This document shows, piece by piece, positions 17,575 through 26,900 of a DNA stretch of 64,000 nucleotides. Every line of letters starts with the position of its first letter. Position 1 is the stretch's first letter. A program made the position numbers and the translations under genes. The notes beneath the pieces are model-generated. The model worked only from the letters and a program-made list of their open reading frames with translations. It had not been told where the DNA came from and did no database searches. This DNA comes from Fuscovulum ytuae (lineage in GTDB: Bacteria; Pseudomonadota; Alphaproteobacteria; Rhodobacterales; Rhodobacteraceae), in contig NZ_CP124535.1 of assembly GCF_029953595.1 (NCBI RefSeq), positions 3,331,001-3,395,000 on the forward strand, read 5' to 3'.

Positions 17575-18842
17575 GTGGCGTAGACCTGTATTCCGTTCAC
17601 GAAGGTTGCCATGACCTTACCTTCCATGCGTTGCCCGTCAAACGGGGTGTTCTTGGATTTGGAGCGCAGGGTGAAGCGGTCCATCAGGAAGGGCGTGTCA
17701 GGGTTGAAGAGGACAAGGTCGGCGGGCGCGCCGGGGGCCATCCTGCCCTGCGGGAGGCCGAGGCGTTTGGCGGGGTTGAGGGCGAGGGCGCGGAAGAGGG
17801 TGGGCAGGTCGATATGGCCTGCATGGTAAAGGCGCATGGCGGCGGGAAGGAGGGTTTCGAGGGCGACGGCACCGGGGGCGGCCTCTTCGAAGGGGAGGCG
17901 CTTTGATTCCTCATCCGCGGGGGTATGGAGGGAAGAGATGCAGTCGATGGTGCCGTTGGCGACGGCCTCGACCATGGCGAGGCGGTCTTCTTCGGAGCGC
18001 AGGGGGGGCGTGAGTTTGAAGAAGGTGCGGTAATCGCCGAGGTCGATTTCGTTCAGCGTGAGGTGGTGGATGGAGGTGCCTGCGGTGACGTCGAGGCCAG
18101 CGGCCTTGGCCCGTTCAAGCGCGGGGAGGGCGCGGGCGGTGGTGATCTGGTCGGCGTGGTAGCGGACCCCGGTGAGTTCGACGAGCGCGAGGTCGCGTTC
18201 CAGCCCCATGCGTTCGGCGATGGGGGAGACGGCGGGCAGGCCGCGCAGCGAGGCGAATTTGCCCGAGGTGGCGGCGGCACCTTGGGAGAGGCCGGGGTCT
18301 TGCGGGTGGCCGATGACAAGCGCGCCGAGCGAGCGGGCATAGGTGAAGGCGCGGGACAGGACCTTGGCGTCGGCGGTGACGGCGAAGGCATCGGTGAAGG
18401 CGATTGCGCCCGCGTCGAGGAGGAAGCCGATCTCGGTCATCTCGCGCCCTGCGCGGCCCTTGGTGAGGGCGGCCATGTGGCGGATGCGGACGGGGGAGGC
18501 ATCGCGCGCGCGGCGGGTGACGAATTCCAGCGTTTCAGGCGTGTCGATGGCGGGAAGGGTGTCCGGGCGGGCGATGAGGGTGGTGACGCCGCCTGCCGCT
18601 GCCGCCAGCCCTGCGGAGCGGAAGCTTTCGCGGTGGCGTTCGCCGGGTTCGCCGATCTTGACGCCGATATCGACGATGCCGGGGGCGAGGTGGTTGCCGC
18701 CGCAGTCAATCTCTTGCGCGGATTTCGGTTTGGGACCGTTTATTGCGGCGATGACGCCCTTGGCGAGGGTGACGGAGCCTTGGGTGACGGTGCCAGCCTC
18801 GGGGTCGATGATGCGGGCGTTGGTGAGGTGGAGCGTGGTCAT
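17571..18842 (-). CDS. pyrC: Dihydroorotase-like protein without metal ligands (PyrC')
   Basis: 423 residues of the amidohydrolase/dihydroorotase family. The HxH metal motif (normally DxHxHLREPG) reads [10 protein letters not shown] at residues 58-67, with G60 and K62 in place of both His. The late TDHAPH motif reads SSLHTPA. The protein therefore cannot bind zinc normally and is unlikely to be catalytic. In Pseudomonas a similar inactive PyrC' is needed to assemble aspartate carbamoyltransferase, and here pyrB is the first gene of the same operon. A structural partner role is inferred. Overlapping ATGA junctions occur at both ends. Confidence 0.85.
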   Translation of the reverse strand: MTTLHLTNARIIDPEAGTVTQGSVTLAKGVIAAINGPKPKSAQEIDCGGNHLAPGIVDIGVKIGEPGERHRESFRSAGLAAAAGGVTTLIARPDTLPAIDTPETLEFVTRRARDASPVRIRHMAALTKGRAGREMTEIGFLLDAGAIAFTDAFAVTADAKVLSRAFTYARSLGALVIGHPQDPGLSQGAAATSGKFASLRGLPAVSPIAERMGLERDLALVELTGVRYHADQITTARALPALERAKAAGLDVTAGTSIHHLTLNEIDLGDYRTFFKLTPPLRSEEDRLAMVEAVANGTIDCISSLHTPADEESKRLPFEEAAPGAVALETLLPAAMRLYHAGHIDLPTLFRALALNPAKRLGLPQGRMAPGAPADLVLFNPDTPFLMDRFTLRSKSKNTPFDGQRMEGKVMATFVNGIQVYAT

Positions 18843-19219
18843 GCGTGGGGTCCGGGATGGATCGCGCGCGCGGCGGCGGCGGGATCGGGGAGGTAGCGGA
18901 TCAGATGCTTGTCGCCTGTTGCCGTGACGATCTGCACCGCGCCGAGGAAGGCGCGGGCCCGCACGATCTGCGCGCGGGGGATGGCGCGGCCGCCGGGGCC
19001 GGTGAGATGGGTCGGGGTGAGGGTCCAGACCTCGGCCAGTGCTTCGGAGCGGAGATAGGCGGCGCGGATGCCGATGGCGAGAAGGGCCGCCACGGGGCCG
19101 ACCCATGGATTGGCATTGCCCAGAAGGATCAGGGCTATGCCCGCCGCGACGCCGCCGACAAGGGCCATGATCACATGGGCGCGGTGATAGGCGGCGGGGG
19201 AGGGGCGAAACTCCATCAT
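18839..19219 (-). CDS. Membrane protein with PH-like domain
   Basis: 126 residues. Two membrane segments (about 16-33 and 38-52) are followed by a short beta-rich region, EVWTLTPTHLTGPGGRAIPRAQIVRARAFLGAVQIVTATGDKHLIRYLPDP, that looks like a bacterial PH (YdbT-like) domain. Its stop overlaps the pyrC-like start (ATGA), and its own ATG overlaps the stop of the preceding 38-residue gene. The function is unknown. It shares its layout with the other PH-like protein in this operon. Confidence 0.72.
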   Translation of the reverse strand: MMEFRPSPAAYHRAHVIMALVGGVAAGIALILLGNANPWVGPVAALLAIGIRAAYLRSEALAEVWTLTPTHLTGPGGRAIPRAQIVRARAFLGAVQIVTATGDKHLIRYLPDPAAAARAIHPGPHA

Positions 19220-19335
19220 CAGCCCAGCACGAAATAAGTGGTGAAGAGGGCGAGGAAGATCAGGACGAGGGCGGCGACCTTGCCGCCTTGTTTCATTTCG
19301 TCCTTCGTGGGTTTGCGATCAGGATCGGGGGTCAT
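19219..19335 (-). CDS. 38-residue single-span membrane peptide
   Basis: Very short gene between the two PH-like proteins. It reads [16 protein letters not shown], then a membrane segment KVAALVLIFLALFTTYFVLG. Its ATG overlaps the upstream stop as ATGA and its TGA overlaps the downstream start as TGATG. The continuous overlaps and good codon use support it as real. A charged Asp/Lys-rich cytoplasmic end and one C-terminal helix suggest a small membrane protein. No family recognised. Confidence 0.72.
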   Translation of the reverse strand: MTPDPDRKPTKDEMKQGGKVAALVLIFLALFTTYFVLG

Positions 19336-19856
19336 GCTTTGCCTGCCTTTACCGCGCGCATGCGGTGGATGAGCATCCCTGCATCAGGCCCCACGATCAT
19401 GGAGCCGAGGGGGCCGAAGCGGATCACCCCCGGCATGCCGCCGGAGGGTGGGGTCTGGAGGTAATTCCCGGTCTTCATTCGCCGCCACGGCCAATGGGAA
19501 AGGCGGATCAGCCGTTTGTCGGTGAGAAGGAGCGCCCCATGGGCGCGGCCTGTGGTGATGGCTTGGCGTTCCATCAGTGCAAAGCCCTGCACAAGGGCGA
19601 TGGCAAGGAGGAGGGGGCCGACCAGCCAGTAAAAGCCCGCGCAGCCCTGACCTGCGGTTTCAGCGGGGCAGAATTCGACCACGGAGCGGGTGATCCATGT
19701 TTCCCAGAAGGCGTAGAAGGCCAGAAGGAAGAGGGCGGCCACCGTCGGCGGCGCGGAGGCATGGTTGAAGCCGAGCGGCCCCTGCCAGAGCAGGGTTTCA
19801 CCGGGGTCGAGGATGCCCGTCACGTCGATACCTTCTTGTGGCGTGGGAGCGGTCAC
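19332..19856 (-). CDS. Membrane protein with PH-like domain, pyrB-coupled
   Basis: 174 residues. The GTG start overlaps the pyrB stop by four bases. The N-terminal region ([17 protein letters not shown]) has the GExxxWxG pattern often seen at the start of bacterial PH-domain membrane proteins. Two membrane segments lie near 39-57 and 78-95, then [23 protein letters not shown] matches the TxxRLI/V beta strand of the same class. The C-terminus has [14 protein letters not shown]. Its link to pyrimidine synthesis is positional only. Confidence 0.75.
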   Translation of the reverse strand: MTAPTPQEGIDVTGILDPGETLLWQGPLGFNHASAPPTVAALFLLAFYAFWETWITRSVVEFCPAETAGQGCAGFYWLVGPLLLAIALVQGFALMERQAITTGRAHGALLLTDKRLIRLSHWPWRRMKTGNYLQTPPSGGMPGVIRFGPLGSMIVGPDAGMLIHRMRAVKAGKA

Positions 19857-20815
19857 ACCATCGTCCCCACGATCTTGCGCCCACGTTCGAGGCGGAGGTT
19901 GCGGGCGAGAAGGTCCATGCAGGCCATGCGCACGGCGACGCCCATTTCCACCTGATCCTGAATGACGGAGCGGTTGATGTCATCGGCGAGGTCGCCGTCG
20001 ATTTCCACGCCCCGGTTCATCGGGCCGGGATGCATGACGATGGCGTCCGGCTTTGCATGGGAGAGCTTTTCGGCATCCAGCCCGTAGCGGTGGTAATATT
20101 CGCGTTCTGAAGGGATGAAACCGCCATCCATGCGTTCCTTCTGAAGGCGGAGCATCATCACGACATCAGCGCCTTCGAGGCCTTTTTTCATGTCGTCATA
20201 GACCTCGACCCCGAAATCGGCGATGCCCGCGGGCATCAGGGTGGGCGGGCCGATCAGGCGGATGCGGTTTTCCATCTTGCCGAGCAGGATGAGGTTGGAC
20301 CGCGCGACGCGGGAATGGGCGATGTCGCCGCAGATGGCGATGGTGAGGCGCTGGATACGGCCCTTGGCGCGGCGGATGGTGAGTGCATCGAGAAGCGCCT
20401 GCGTGGGGTGTTCGTGGCGGCCATCGCCTGCATTGAGGACGGCGCAGTTGACCTTGGATGCCAGAAGGTTGACCGCGCCTGAAGCGCCGTGGCGCACGAC
20501 CAGCAGATCGGGATGCATGGCGTTGAGCGTCATCGCCGTGTCGATCAGGGTTTCGCCCTTTTTCACCGAGGATTGGGCGACGGACATGTTCATCACATCG
20601 GCCCCCAGACGCTTGCCCGCAAGTTCGAAGCTGGCCTGCGTGCGGGTGGAGTTTTCGAAGAACATGTTGATCTGCGTCATCCCAGCCAACACGTCGGATT
20701 GTTTCACGGTGCGGCGGTTCAGATCGACATAGCGGTCGGCCAGATCCAGGACGGTGGTGATCTCGAGCGGCGCGAGTTGTTCGATGCCGAGGAGGTGGCG
20801 GGCGCGGAAGGTCAT
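19853..20815 (-). CDS. pyrB: Aspartate carbamoyltransferase catalytic subunit
   Basis: Condenses carbamoyl phosphate with aspartate in pyrimidine synthesis. 320 residues. The carbamoyl-phosphate loop STRTQASFE near residue 56, the SSVKKGE loop near 82 and HPTQALLD near 136 are intact. It heads a six-gene, fully overlapping minus-strand operon with an inactive PyrC-like protein, which fits the class of aspartate carbamoyltransferases that require a dihydroorotase-like partner and no PyrI. ATG at 20815 has GGAGGAA just upstream. Confidence 0.95.
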   Translation of the reverse strand: MTFRARHLLGIEQLAPLEITTVLDLADRYVDLNRRTVKQSDVLAGMTQINMFFENSTRTQASFELAGKRLGADVMNMSVAQSSVKKGETLIDTAMTLNAMHPDLLVVRHGASGAVNLLASKVNCAVLNAGDGRHEHPTQALLDALTIRRAKGRIQRLTIAICGDIAHSRVARSNLILLGKMENRIRLIGPPTLMPAGIADFGVEVYDDMKKGLEGADVVMMLRLQKERMDGGFIPSEREYYHRYGLDAEKLSHAKPDAIVMHPGPMNRGVEIDGDLADDINRSVIQDQVEMGVAVRMACMDLLARNLRLERGRKIVGTMV

Positions 20816-20888
20816 CTGTTCCTCCTTCGGTGGGTCTTGCGGCTTATAGGGAGGGGCGGGGGTTCGGGCAAGCGGTGGGGCAGGGAGG

Positions 20889-20908
20889 AAATTCCTTCGA
20901 AGGAATTT
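20889..20908. repeat. 20-base perfect palindrome centred on TTCGAA
   Basis: AAATTCCTTC is followed directly by its exact complement in the divergent pyrB-udg gap. TTTTTC/GAAAAA forms a second, shorter dyad at about 20915-20927. Local AT content stands out from the GC-rich surroundings. Confidence 0.75.
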
Positions 20909-20971
20909 GCGAGGTTTTTCGGAAAAATTTGGCGGTGGCGCGGGGGCGGGGTGGGGCCTAGGTTTGCGGGC

Positions 20972-21817
20972 ATGGGAATCGATCTGGACATAGCTTCACC
21001 CGAAGGCTGGCAGGCGGCGCTGGCGGCGCTGCGTTGGCAGTTGGAGATGGGGGTTGATGAGGCGATCGGTGATGCGCCGGTGAATGCCTATGATCTGCCA
21101 GACAAGGTGGTGAAGGCCACGGTGCCTGCGCCATCGGCGCGGGTGGAGCGGGTGGCGGATGTGCCTTATGTGCCGCAGGCCAGTGCGGCGGAACGCGCGG
21201 CGGTGGCAGCGGATGCGGCGGTGGCCGAGGCTGCGGCGCGGGCGGCGGGTGCGGGTAGCCTTGAGGCGCTGCGCGAGGCGCTGGCCGGATATGAGCATTG
21301 CGAGTTGAAGAAGGGGGCGCGGAACCTTGTCTTTGCCGATGGGCGGGCAGGGGCGCGGGTCTTGATCCTTGGGGAGGCGCCGGGGCGGGACGAGGATCTT
21401 GAGGGGCGGCCCTTCGTGGGGGCGGCGGGGCAGCTTTTGGATCGGATGTTCGGGGCGATTGGTCTGTCGCGGGAAAGCCCTGATCTGGAGCGGGCGCTTT
21501 ACATCACCAATGTGATGCCGTGGCGGCCACCGGGGAACCGGGAGCCTGTGCCGGAAGAGATTGCCATGATGCGGCCCTTCGTGGCGCGGCATGTGGATTT
21601 GGCGGCGCCCGAGATCATCGTGGTGATGGGGAATACGCCCTGTTCGGCGCTGTTGGGGGCGAAGGGCATTCTGCGTTTGCGCGGGACATGGGCCGAGGCG
21701 CTGGGCCGTCCGGTGATGCCGATGGTGCATCCGGCCTATCTGTTGCGCAATCCGGTGGCGAAGCGCGAGGCTTGGGCGGATCTCTTGGAAATACAGGCGA
21801 AATTGAGGGGGCGATGA
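20972..21817 (+). CDS. Uracil-DNA glycosylase family 4-like protein lacking the FeS cysteines
   Basis: 281 residues. The C-terminal 180 residues match the family 4 uracil-DNA glycosylase fold: motif [20 protein letters not shown] (134-153), [12 protein letters not shown] (179-190) and HPAYLLR (253-259). The iron-sulfur ligands, normally CxxC and two Cys 16 residues apart, read Y107/C110 and W184/M200, so three of four are lost. A roughly 95-residue Ala-rich N-terminal extension is present. ATG at 20972 follows a short non-coding gap. It is probably a DNA repair or uracil-DNA-binding protein, with activity uncertain. The stop overlaps moaB. Confidence 0.85.
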   Translation: MGIDLDIASPEGWQAALAALRWQLEMGVDEAIGDAPVNAYDLPDKVVKATVPAPSARVERVADVPYVPQASAAERAAVAADAAVAEAAARAAGAGSLEALREALAGYEHCELKKGARNLVFADGRAGARVLILGEAPGRDEDLEGRPFVGAAGQLLDRMFGAIGLSRESPDLERALYITNVMPWRPPGNREPVPEEIAMMRPFVARHVDLAAPEIIVVMGNTPCSALLGAKGILRLRGTWAEALGRPVMPMVHPAYLLRNPVAKREAWADLLEIQAKLRGR

Positions 21818-22356
21818 GCCGGATTGATGAGACGCGGGACTTCATCCCGGTGCGGATTGCCGTGCTGACGGTATCGGACACGCGGAAGGCCGAGGATGAC
21901 CGTTCGGGCGACACGCTGGTGGAGCGGCTGACCGGGGCAGGGCATGTGCTGGCCGCGCGGGGGATTGTGCGGGATGAGCGGGCGGAGATCGCGGCGCAGT
22001 TGCGCGCGTGGATCGCCGATCCGGGGGTGGATGTGATCCTGACCACAGGAGGCACGGGCCTGACGGGCCGGGATGTCACGGTCGAGGCGCATCGGGATGT
22101 CTATGAAAAGGAGATCGAGGCCTTTGGCACGGTCTTTACCATGGTGTCGATGCAGAAGATCGGGACAAGCGCGGTGCAGTCGCGTGCCTGCGGGGGCGTG
22201 GCGGGGGGGACCTATCTTTTCGCGCTGCCCGGCAGCCCCGGCGGGTGCCGGGATGCGTGGGACGAGATTCTGAAATGGCAGCTGGATTACCGGCACCGGC
22301 CCTGTAATTTCGTCGAGATTTTCCCCCGGCTGGAAGAACATCGGCGGCGCAAGTAG
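21814..22356 (+). CDS. moaB: Molybdenum cofactor biosynthesis protein B
   Basis: MogA/MoaB-like protein that adenylylates molybdopterin before metal insertion. 180 residues. The conserved segments are VLTVSDTRKAEDDRSGDTL near residue 17, TTGGTGLTGRDVT near 78 and ALPGSPGGCRDAWDEIL near 149. The ATG overlaps the udg stop by four bases, so both are in one transcript. No other moa genes lie nearby. Confidence 0.93.
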   Translation: MSRIDETRDFIPVRIAVLTVSDTRKAEDDRSGDTLVERLTGAGHVLAARGIVRDERAEIAAQLRAWIADPGVDVILTTGGTGLTGRDVTVEAHRDVYEKEIEAFGTVFTMVSMQKIGTSAVQSRACGGVAGGTYLFALPGSPGGCRDAWDEILKWQLDYRHRPCNFVEIFPRLEEHRRRK

Positions 22357-22473
22357 CGACGGAAGGCGCGCGGGCCGGCGTTTAACCGGGCAAGAGGGCC
22401 GTTTCACGCAGGCGTCATTGGCGCGGGGCGCGCGGGCGGCTAGGTATTCGGCTGGGCGGCAGAAGGGATGTAG

Positions 22474-23928
22474 ATGCGGTTCTTCGGGCGCGCGATGGGC
22501 GGGCTGTTTCTGGCGGCGGTGACGCTGGCGATCCTTGCGCTGGCGGTGGGGGTCGTTGTCGGCGCGCTGCGCGAGCGGATGGCGGGCGGGCCTGCGGCGC
22601 GGCCAGCCGAGGAGCGGGTGGTTTCGGCCAATGTGATCCGGGTGGAGACGGGGCGGATCGTGCCCGTGACCACGGCCTATGGCGAGTTGCGGGCGGTGCG
22701 GACGCTGGAACTGCGCGCGCCGGTGGGCGGGCGTGTGGCGGAACTGTCGCCCAATTTTGCCGAAGGGGCAGCGGTGGCGGAGGGCGAGGTGCTGCTGCGG
22801 CTGGACCCGGCAGAAGCCATGGCGGCGCGCGATCTGGCGGCGGCGGCCTTGGCCGAGGCAGAGGCGGGCGGGCGGGAGGCGGGCCGGGCGCTGACCCTTG
22901 CGCGCGAGGATTTGGCACAGGCTGAGGCGCAATTGGCGCTGCGGGCGCAGGCCGTGCAGCGGCAGCGCGACATTGCGGCGCGCGGAGCGGGGTCGGCGGC
23001 GGCAGTGGAGACGGCGGAATTGGCCGAGGCGCAGGCGGAGCAGGCGCTTTTGGGCAGCCGGTCGGCGCTGGCGCAGGCCGAGGCGGCGGTGGATCAGGCG
23101 GCAATCACCTTGACGCGGGCGCAGATTGGGCTGGGCGAGGCGGAGCGGGTTCTGGGCGATACCGTCATCCGGGCAGAGTTTGCCGGGCGGCTGGAGGGGG
23201 TTTCGTCCGTGGTGACGGGCGGAAAGGTCAACGCGAATGAGGTGCTGGGGCGGGTGATCGATCCGGCGGCGCTGGAGGTGCGGTTCCGGCTTTCGACGGC
23301 GCAATATGCGCGGCTGGTGGATGCGCGCGGCGCCTTGGTTGCGGCACCCGTGGCGGTGCGGCTTGAGGTGGTAGGGGCTGATCTGGCGGCGGAAGGGCGG
23401 CTGGTGCGGGCCGGAGCCTCGGGCGCGGAGGCAGGCGGGGGGCGGGTGGTCTTTGCCATGCTTGACGCCGCGCCGGGGCTGCGGCCGGGGGATTTCGTGA
23501 CAGTTGAGGTGGCGGAACCTGCGCTGGAGGCGGTGGCCGATCTGCCCGCGACGGCGGTGGATGCGGCGGGCCGCGTGCTGGCCGTGACAGAGGAGGCGCG
23601 GCTGGAAGAGGTGGCGGTCGAGGTGCTGCGGCGGCAGGGGGATCGGGTGATCGTGGCCCCCGGCGCGCTGGTGGGGCGCGAGGTGGTGGCGGAACGGTCG
23701 CCCTTGCTGGGCGCGGGCATCAAGGTGCGCCCGGTGCGGCCGGGGGTGGAGACTGAGGCGGCGGCGGGTGTCGTGCTGACCGAGGCGCGGCGCGCGGCGC
23801 TGATCGCGGCGGTGGAAGGCAATGACCGGATGCCGGAAGAGGCGCGGGCGCGTCTGATCGAACAGTTGCGGCAGGATGTGGTGCCTGCCGAAGTGGTGGC
23901 GCGGATCGAAGCCCGGATGGGAGGCTGA
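22474..23928 (+). CDS. RND efflux membrane-fusion (periplasmic adaptor) subunit
   Basis: 484 residues, HlyD/AcrA type. A short cytoplasmic end and one membrane segment (about 8-32) lead to the lipoyl-like half TAYGELRAVRTLELRAPVGGRVAELSPNFAEGAAV. An unusually Ala/Glu-rich alpha-helical hairpin follows at about 110-215, then TVIRAEFAGRLEGVSSVVTGGKVNANEVLGRVIDP and a beta-barrel. It links the inner-membrane pump to an outer-membrane channel. AAGGGATG is placed correctly for the ATG at 22474. The pump gene starts five bases after the stop. No TolC-like gene is adjacent. Confidence 0.9.
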   Translation: MRFFGRAMGGLFLAAVTLAILALAVGVVVGALRERMAGGPAARPAEERVVSANVIRVETGRIVPVTTAYGELRAVRTLELRAPVGGRVAELSPNFAEGAAVAEGEVLLRLDPAEAMAARDLAAAALAEAEAGGREAGRALTLAREDLAQAEAQLALRAQAVQRQRDIAARGAGSAAAVETAELAEAQAEQALLGSRSALAQAEAAVDQAAITLTRAQIGLGEAERVLGDTVIRAEFAGRLEGVSSVVTGGKVNANEVLGRVIDPAALEVRFRLSTAQYARLVDARGALVAAPVAVRLEVVGADLAAEGRLVRAGASGAEAGGGRVVFAMLDAAPGLRPGDFVTVEVAEPALEAVADLPATAVDAAGRVLAVTEEARLEEVAVEVLRRQGDRVIVAPGALVGREVVAERSPLLGAGIKVRPVRPGVETEAAAGVVLTEARRAALIAAVEGNDRMPEEARARLIEQLRQDVVPAEVVARIEARMGG

Positions 23929-23933
23929 GCGCG

Positions 23934-26900
23934 ATGATGGGGCGGGGGATACTGTCCTATTTCGTGCGCCACCGGACGGTGGCCAATCTGCTGATGGTGC
24001 TGATGCTGGTGGGCGGGCTGGTCGCCGCCATGAATATCCGCGCGCAGTATTTTCCTGATGTGGTGCTGGCCGAGGTGGATGTGTCCGTCCGTTGGGACGG
24101 TGCAGGGGCCGAGGATGTGGATCGCGGCATCGTGCAGGTTCTGGAACCCGCGCTGATGGCGGTGGAAGGGGTGTCGGCGACGGCGTCGCGGTCTGTGGAG
24201 GGCCGCGCCTCGATCGAGATCGAGTTTGAGCCGGGGGTGGATATCGACCGCGCCGCGCAGGATGTGGCGGCAGCGGTGGAGGCGGTGACGACCCTGCCCG
24301 ACGGTGCCGAAGAGCCGGAGGTGCGGCGGTCGGCTTGGCGGGACGGGGTGACGGATGTGGTCATCTCGGGTCCCGTGGGGGTGGGGCAGATCGCACGGTT
24401 GGCGGATGAATTTACCGCGCGTTTGTTCGCGGCGGGGGTGACGCGCACCACGATCAGCGGGCTGGCCGCGCCGCAGATGGTGGTGGAGGTGCCGACCGTC
24501 GCCCTGATGCGGCATGACGTGACGCTGGCGCAAATCGCTGAGGCGATTGCGGCGGCGGTTACGACGACCCCGGCAGGCGAGGTGGCCACGGGCACCGCGC
24601 GGGTGCGGACGGGCGAGGAGCGGCGGCAGGCCGAGGAGATCGGCGAGATCGCGCTGCGGGTGGCGGCGGATGGCACAGTGCTGCGCATCGGTGATGTGGC
24701 CACGATCCGGGTTGAGGGGGCGGATCGGGGGCGGGCGTCCTTTGTCGGGTCAAACCCGGCGATGACGGTTCGGGTGGAGCGGGGGGCCGAGGGCGATGCC
24801 ATCGACATGCAGGCCCGCGTGGCGCAGGTGGCCGAGGCGATGCGCCCCGGCTTGCCCGAAGGCGTGACGATGGACCTTGTCCGGGCGCGGGCGGATCAGA
24901 TCAGCGAACGCTTGACGCTGATGCTGGACAACGCGCTGACGGGGTTGGTTCTGGTTGTCCTGATGCTTTTCCTGTTTCTGAACGGGCGCATCGCGCTGTG
25001 GGTGGCGGCGGGGATACCGGTTGCCACGCTGGCCGCCATCGGGGTGATGTGGCTGGGCGGGTTGACGGTAAATATGATCTCGCTCTTTGCGTTGATCCTT
25101 GTGCTGGGGGTGATCGTCGACGATTCCATCGTGGTGGGCGAACATGCCGATTTCCGCGTGCGGCATATGGGGGAAAGCCCGATGCAGGCGGCGGAACGGG
25201 CGGCGGTCAGGATGGCGGGGCCGGTGCTGGCATCCACCCTGACGACGGTGATCGCTTTTCTGGCGCTGGCCGTGATCGGGGGGCGCTTTGGCGATCTGAT
25301 CAAGGATATTCCTCTGACGGTGATGGCGGTGATGATCGCGTCGCTGATCGAATGCTTTTTGATCCTGCCCAATCACATGGCCCATGCCTTGGCGGATTCG
25401 GTGAAGGAAAAGTGGTATGACGCGCCAAGCCGGTTCACGAACCGGCAGTTGGAGCGGTTCAAGGAGCGGGGGATGAAGCCCCTCATGCGGGCCGTGGTCG
25501 TGGCGCGTTATCCGGTGCTGGCGGCGGCGGTTCTGGCCTTGGCGACGCAAGCGGTGCTGTTCCTGCGGGGGGATGTGCCGTTTCGGTTCTTTAACGCGCC
25601 GGAACAATCCTCGCTGACCGGAAACTTTGCCATGCTGCCGGGGGCCACGCGCGCCGATACGATGGCGATGATGGCCGAGTTGCAGCGTGCGGTGGAGGCG
25701 GCGGGGGCACGGCTGGAGGCGGAGCACGGGGTGAACCCGGTGGAATTCGCCATGGCGGAAGTGGGTGGCGGGTCAGGGCGCGGGCTTTCGGGGGCGGCGA
25801 CGAAGGATGCCGATCTTCTGGGCGGGATCGCGGTAGAGATCATCAACCCGGATCTGCGGCCCTATTCCAGCAATGCCTTCATCGCGGCGGTGGAGGAAGA
25901 GGTGCGCCGCCATCCGCTGCTGGAGGAACTGAGCTTTCGTGGCGGGCGGTTTGGACCCGGCGGCGCGTCGATCAGTGTTGATCTTTATGGCGCGGAGGCG
26001 GGTGACCTGAAGGCGGCGGCAGAGGCGTTGAAGGCGCGGCTGGCGGTTTACCCAGAGGTGTCGGGGCTGGAGGATACGCTGGCCTATGACAAGGAAGAGT
26101 TGATCCTGACGCTGACGCCCACGGGGCAGGCTTTGGGCTTTTCCATTGACGGGTTGGCGCGGGACCTGCGCGCCATGCTGGCGGGGATAGAGGCCGCGAC
26201 CTATCCTGATGGGCCGCGATCCGCCGCGATCCGGGTGGAATTGTCGGAGGGCGAACTGACAGCGGATTTTCTTGACCGCATCCAGATGCGGGCGGTGGGG
26301 GCAGGGGGCGCGGTCTATGTTCCGCTGGCCGATATCGTGACGGTCACGCGGGAGGCGGGGTTTTCCTCGGTTCTGCGCGAAAATGGGCTGCGGGTGGTGA
26401 CGGTATCGGGCGATCTGGCCGAGGATGACCCGGCGCGGGCGTCAGAGATACAGGCGGCGCTGCGCGGGCAGATCGTGCCGGGGGTAGAGCAGGATTTCGG
26501 CGTCATGGCGCGGTTTTCGGGCCAAGCCGAGCAGGAGCGGGAATTTCTGGGCGGGGCGGCAGTGGCGATCCTGCTGGCGCTGTTGGGAATTTATCTGTGC
26601 CTTGCGTGGATATTCGCCAGCTGGGCGCGGCCTGTCGTGGTGATGTCGGTCATCCCCTTCGCGCTGGTGGGGGCGGTGTTTGGGCATTGGGTCTGGGACG
26701 TGCCTTTGTCGATGTTCTCGGTCGTTGGGATCATCGGGATGTCGGGGATCATCGTGAATGATTCCATCGTGCTGGTCTCGACCATCGACGATTATGCGAA
26801 AAGGCGCGGGCTGATCCCGGCCGTGGTGGATGCGGTGGCGGATCGGTTGCGGCCAGTGCTGTTGACAACGTTGACGACGGTGCTGGGGCTGGCGCCGCTC

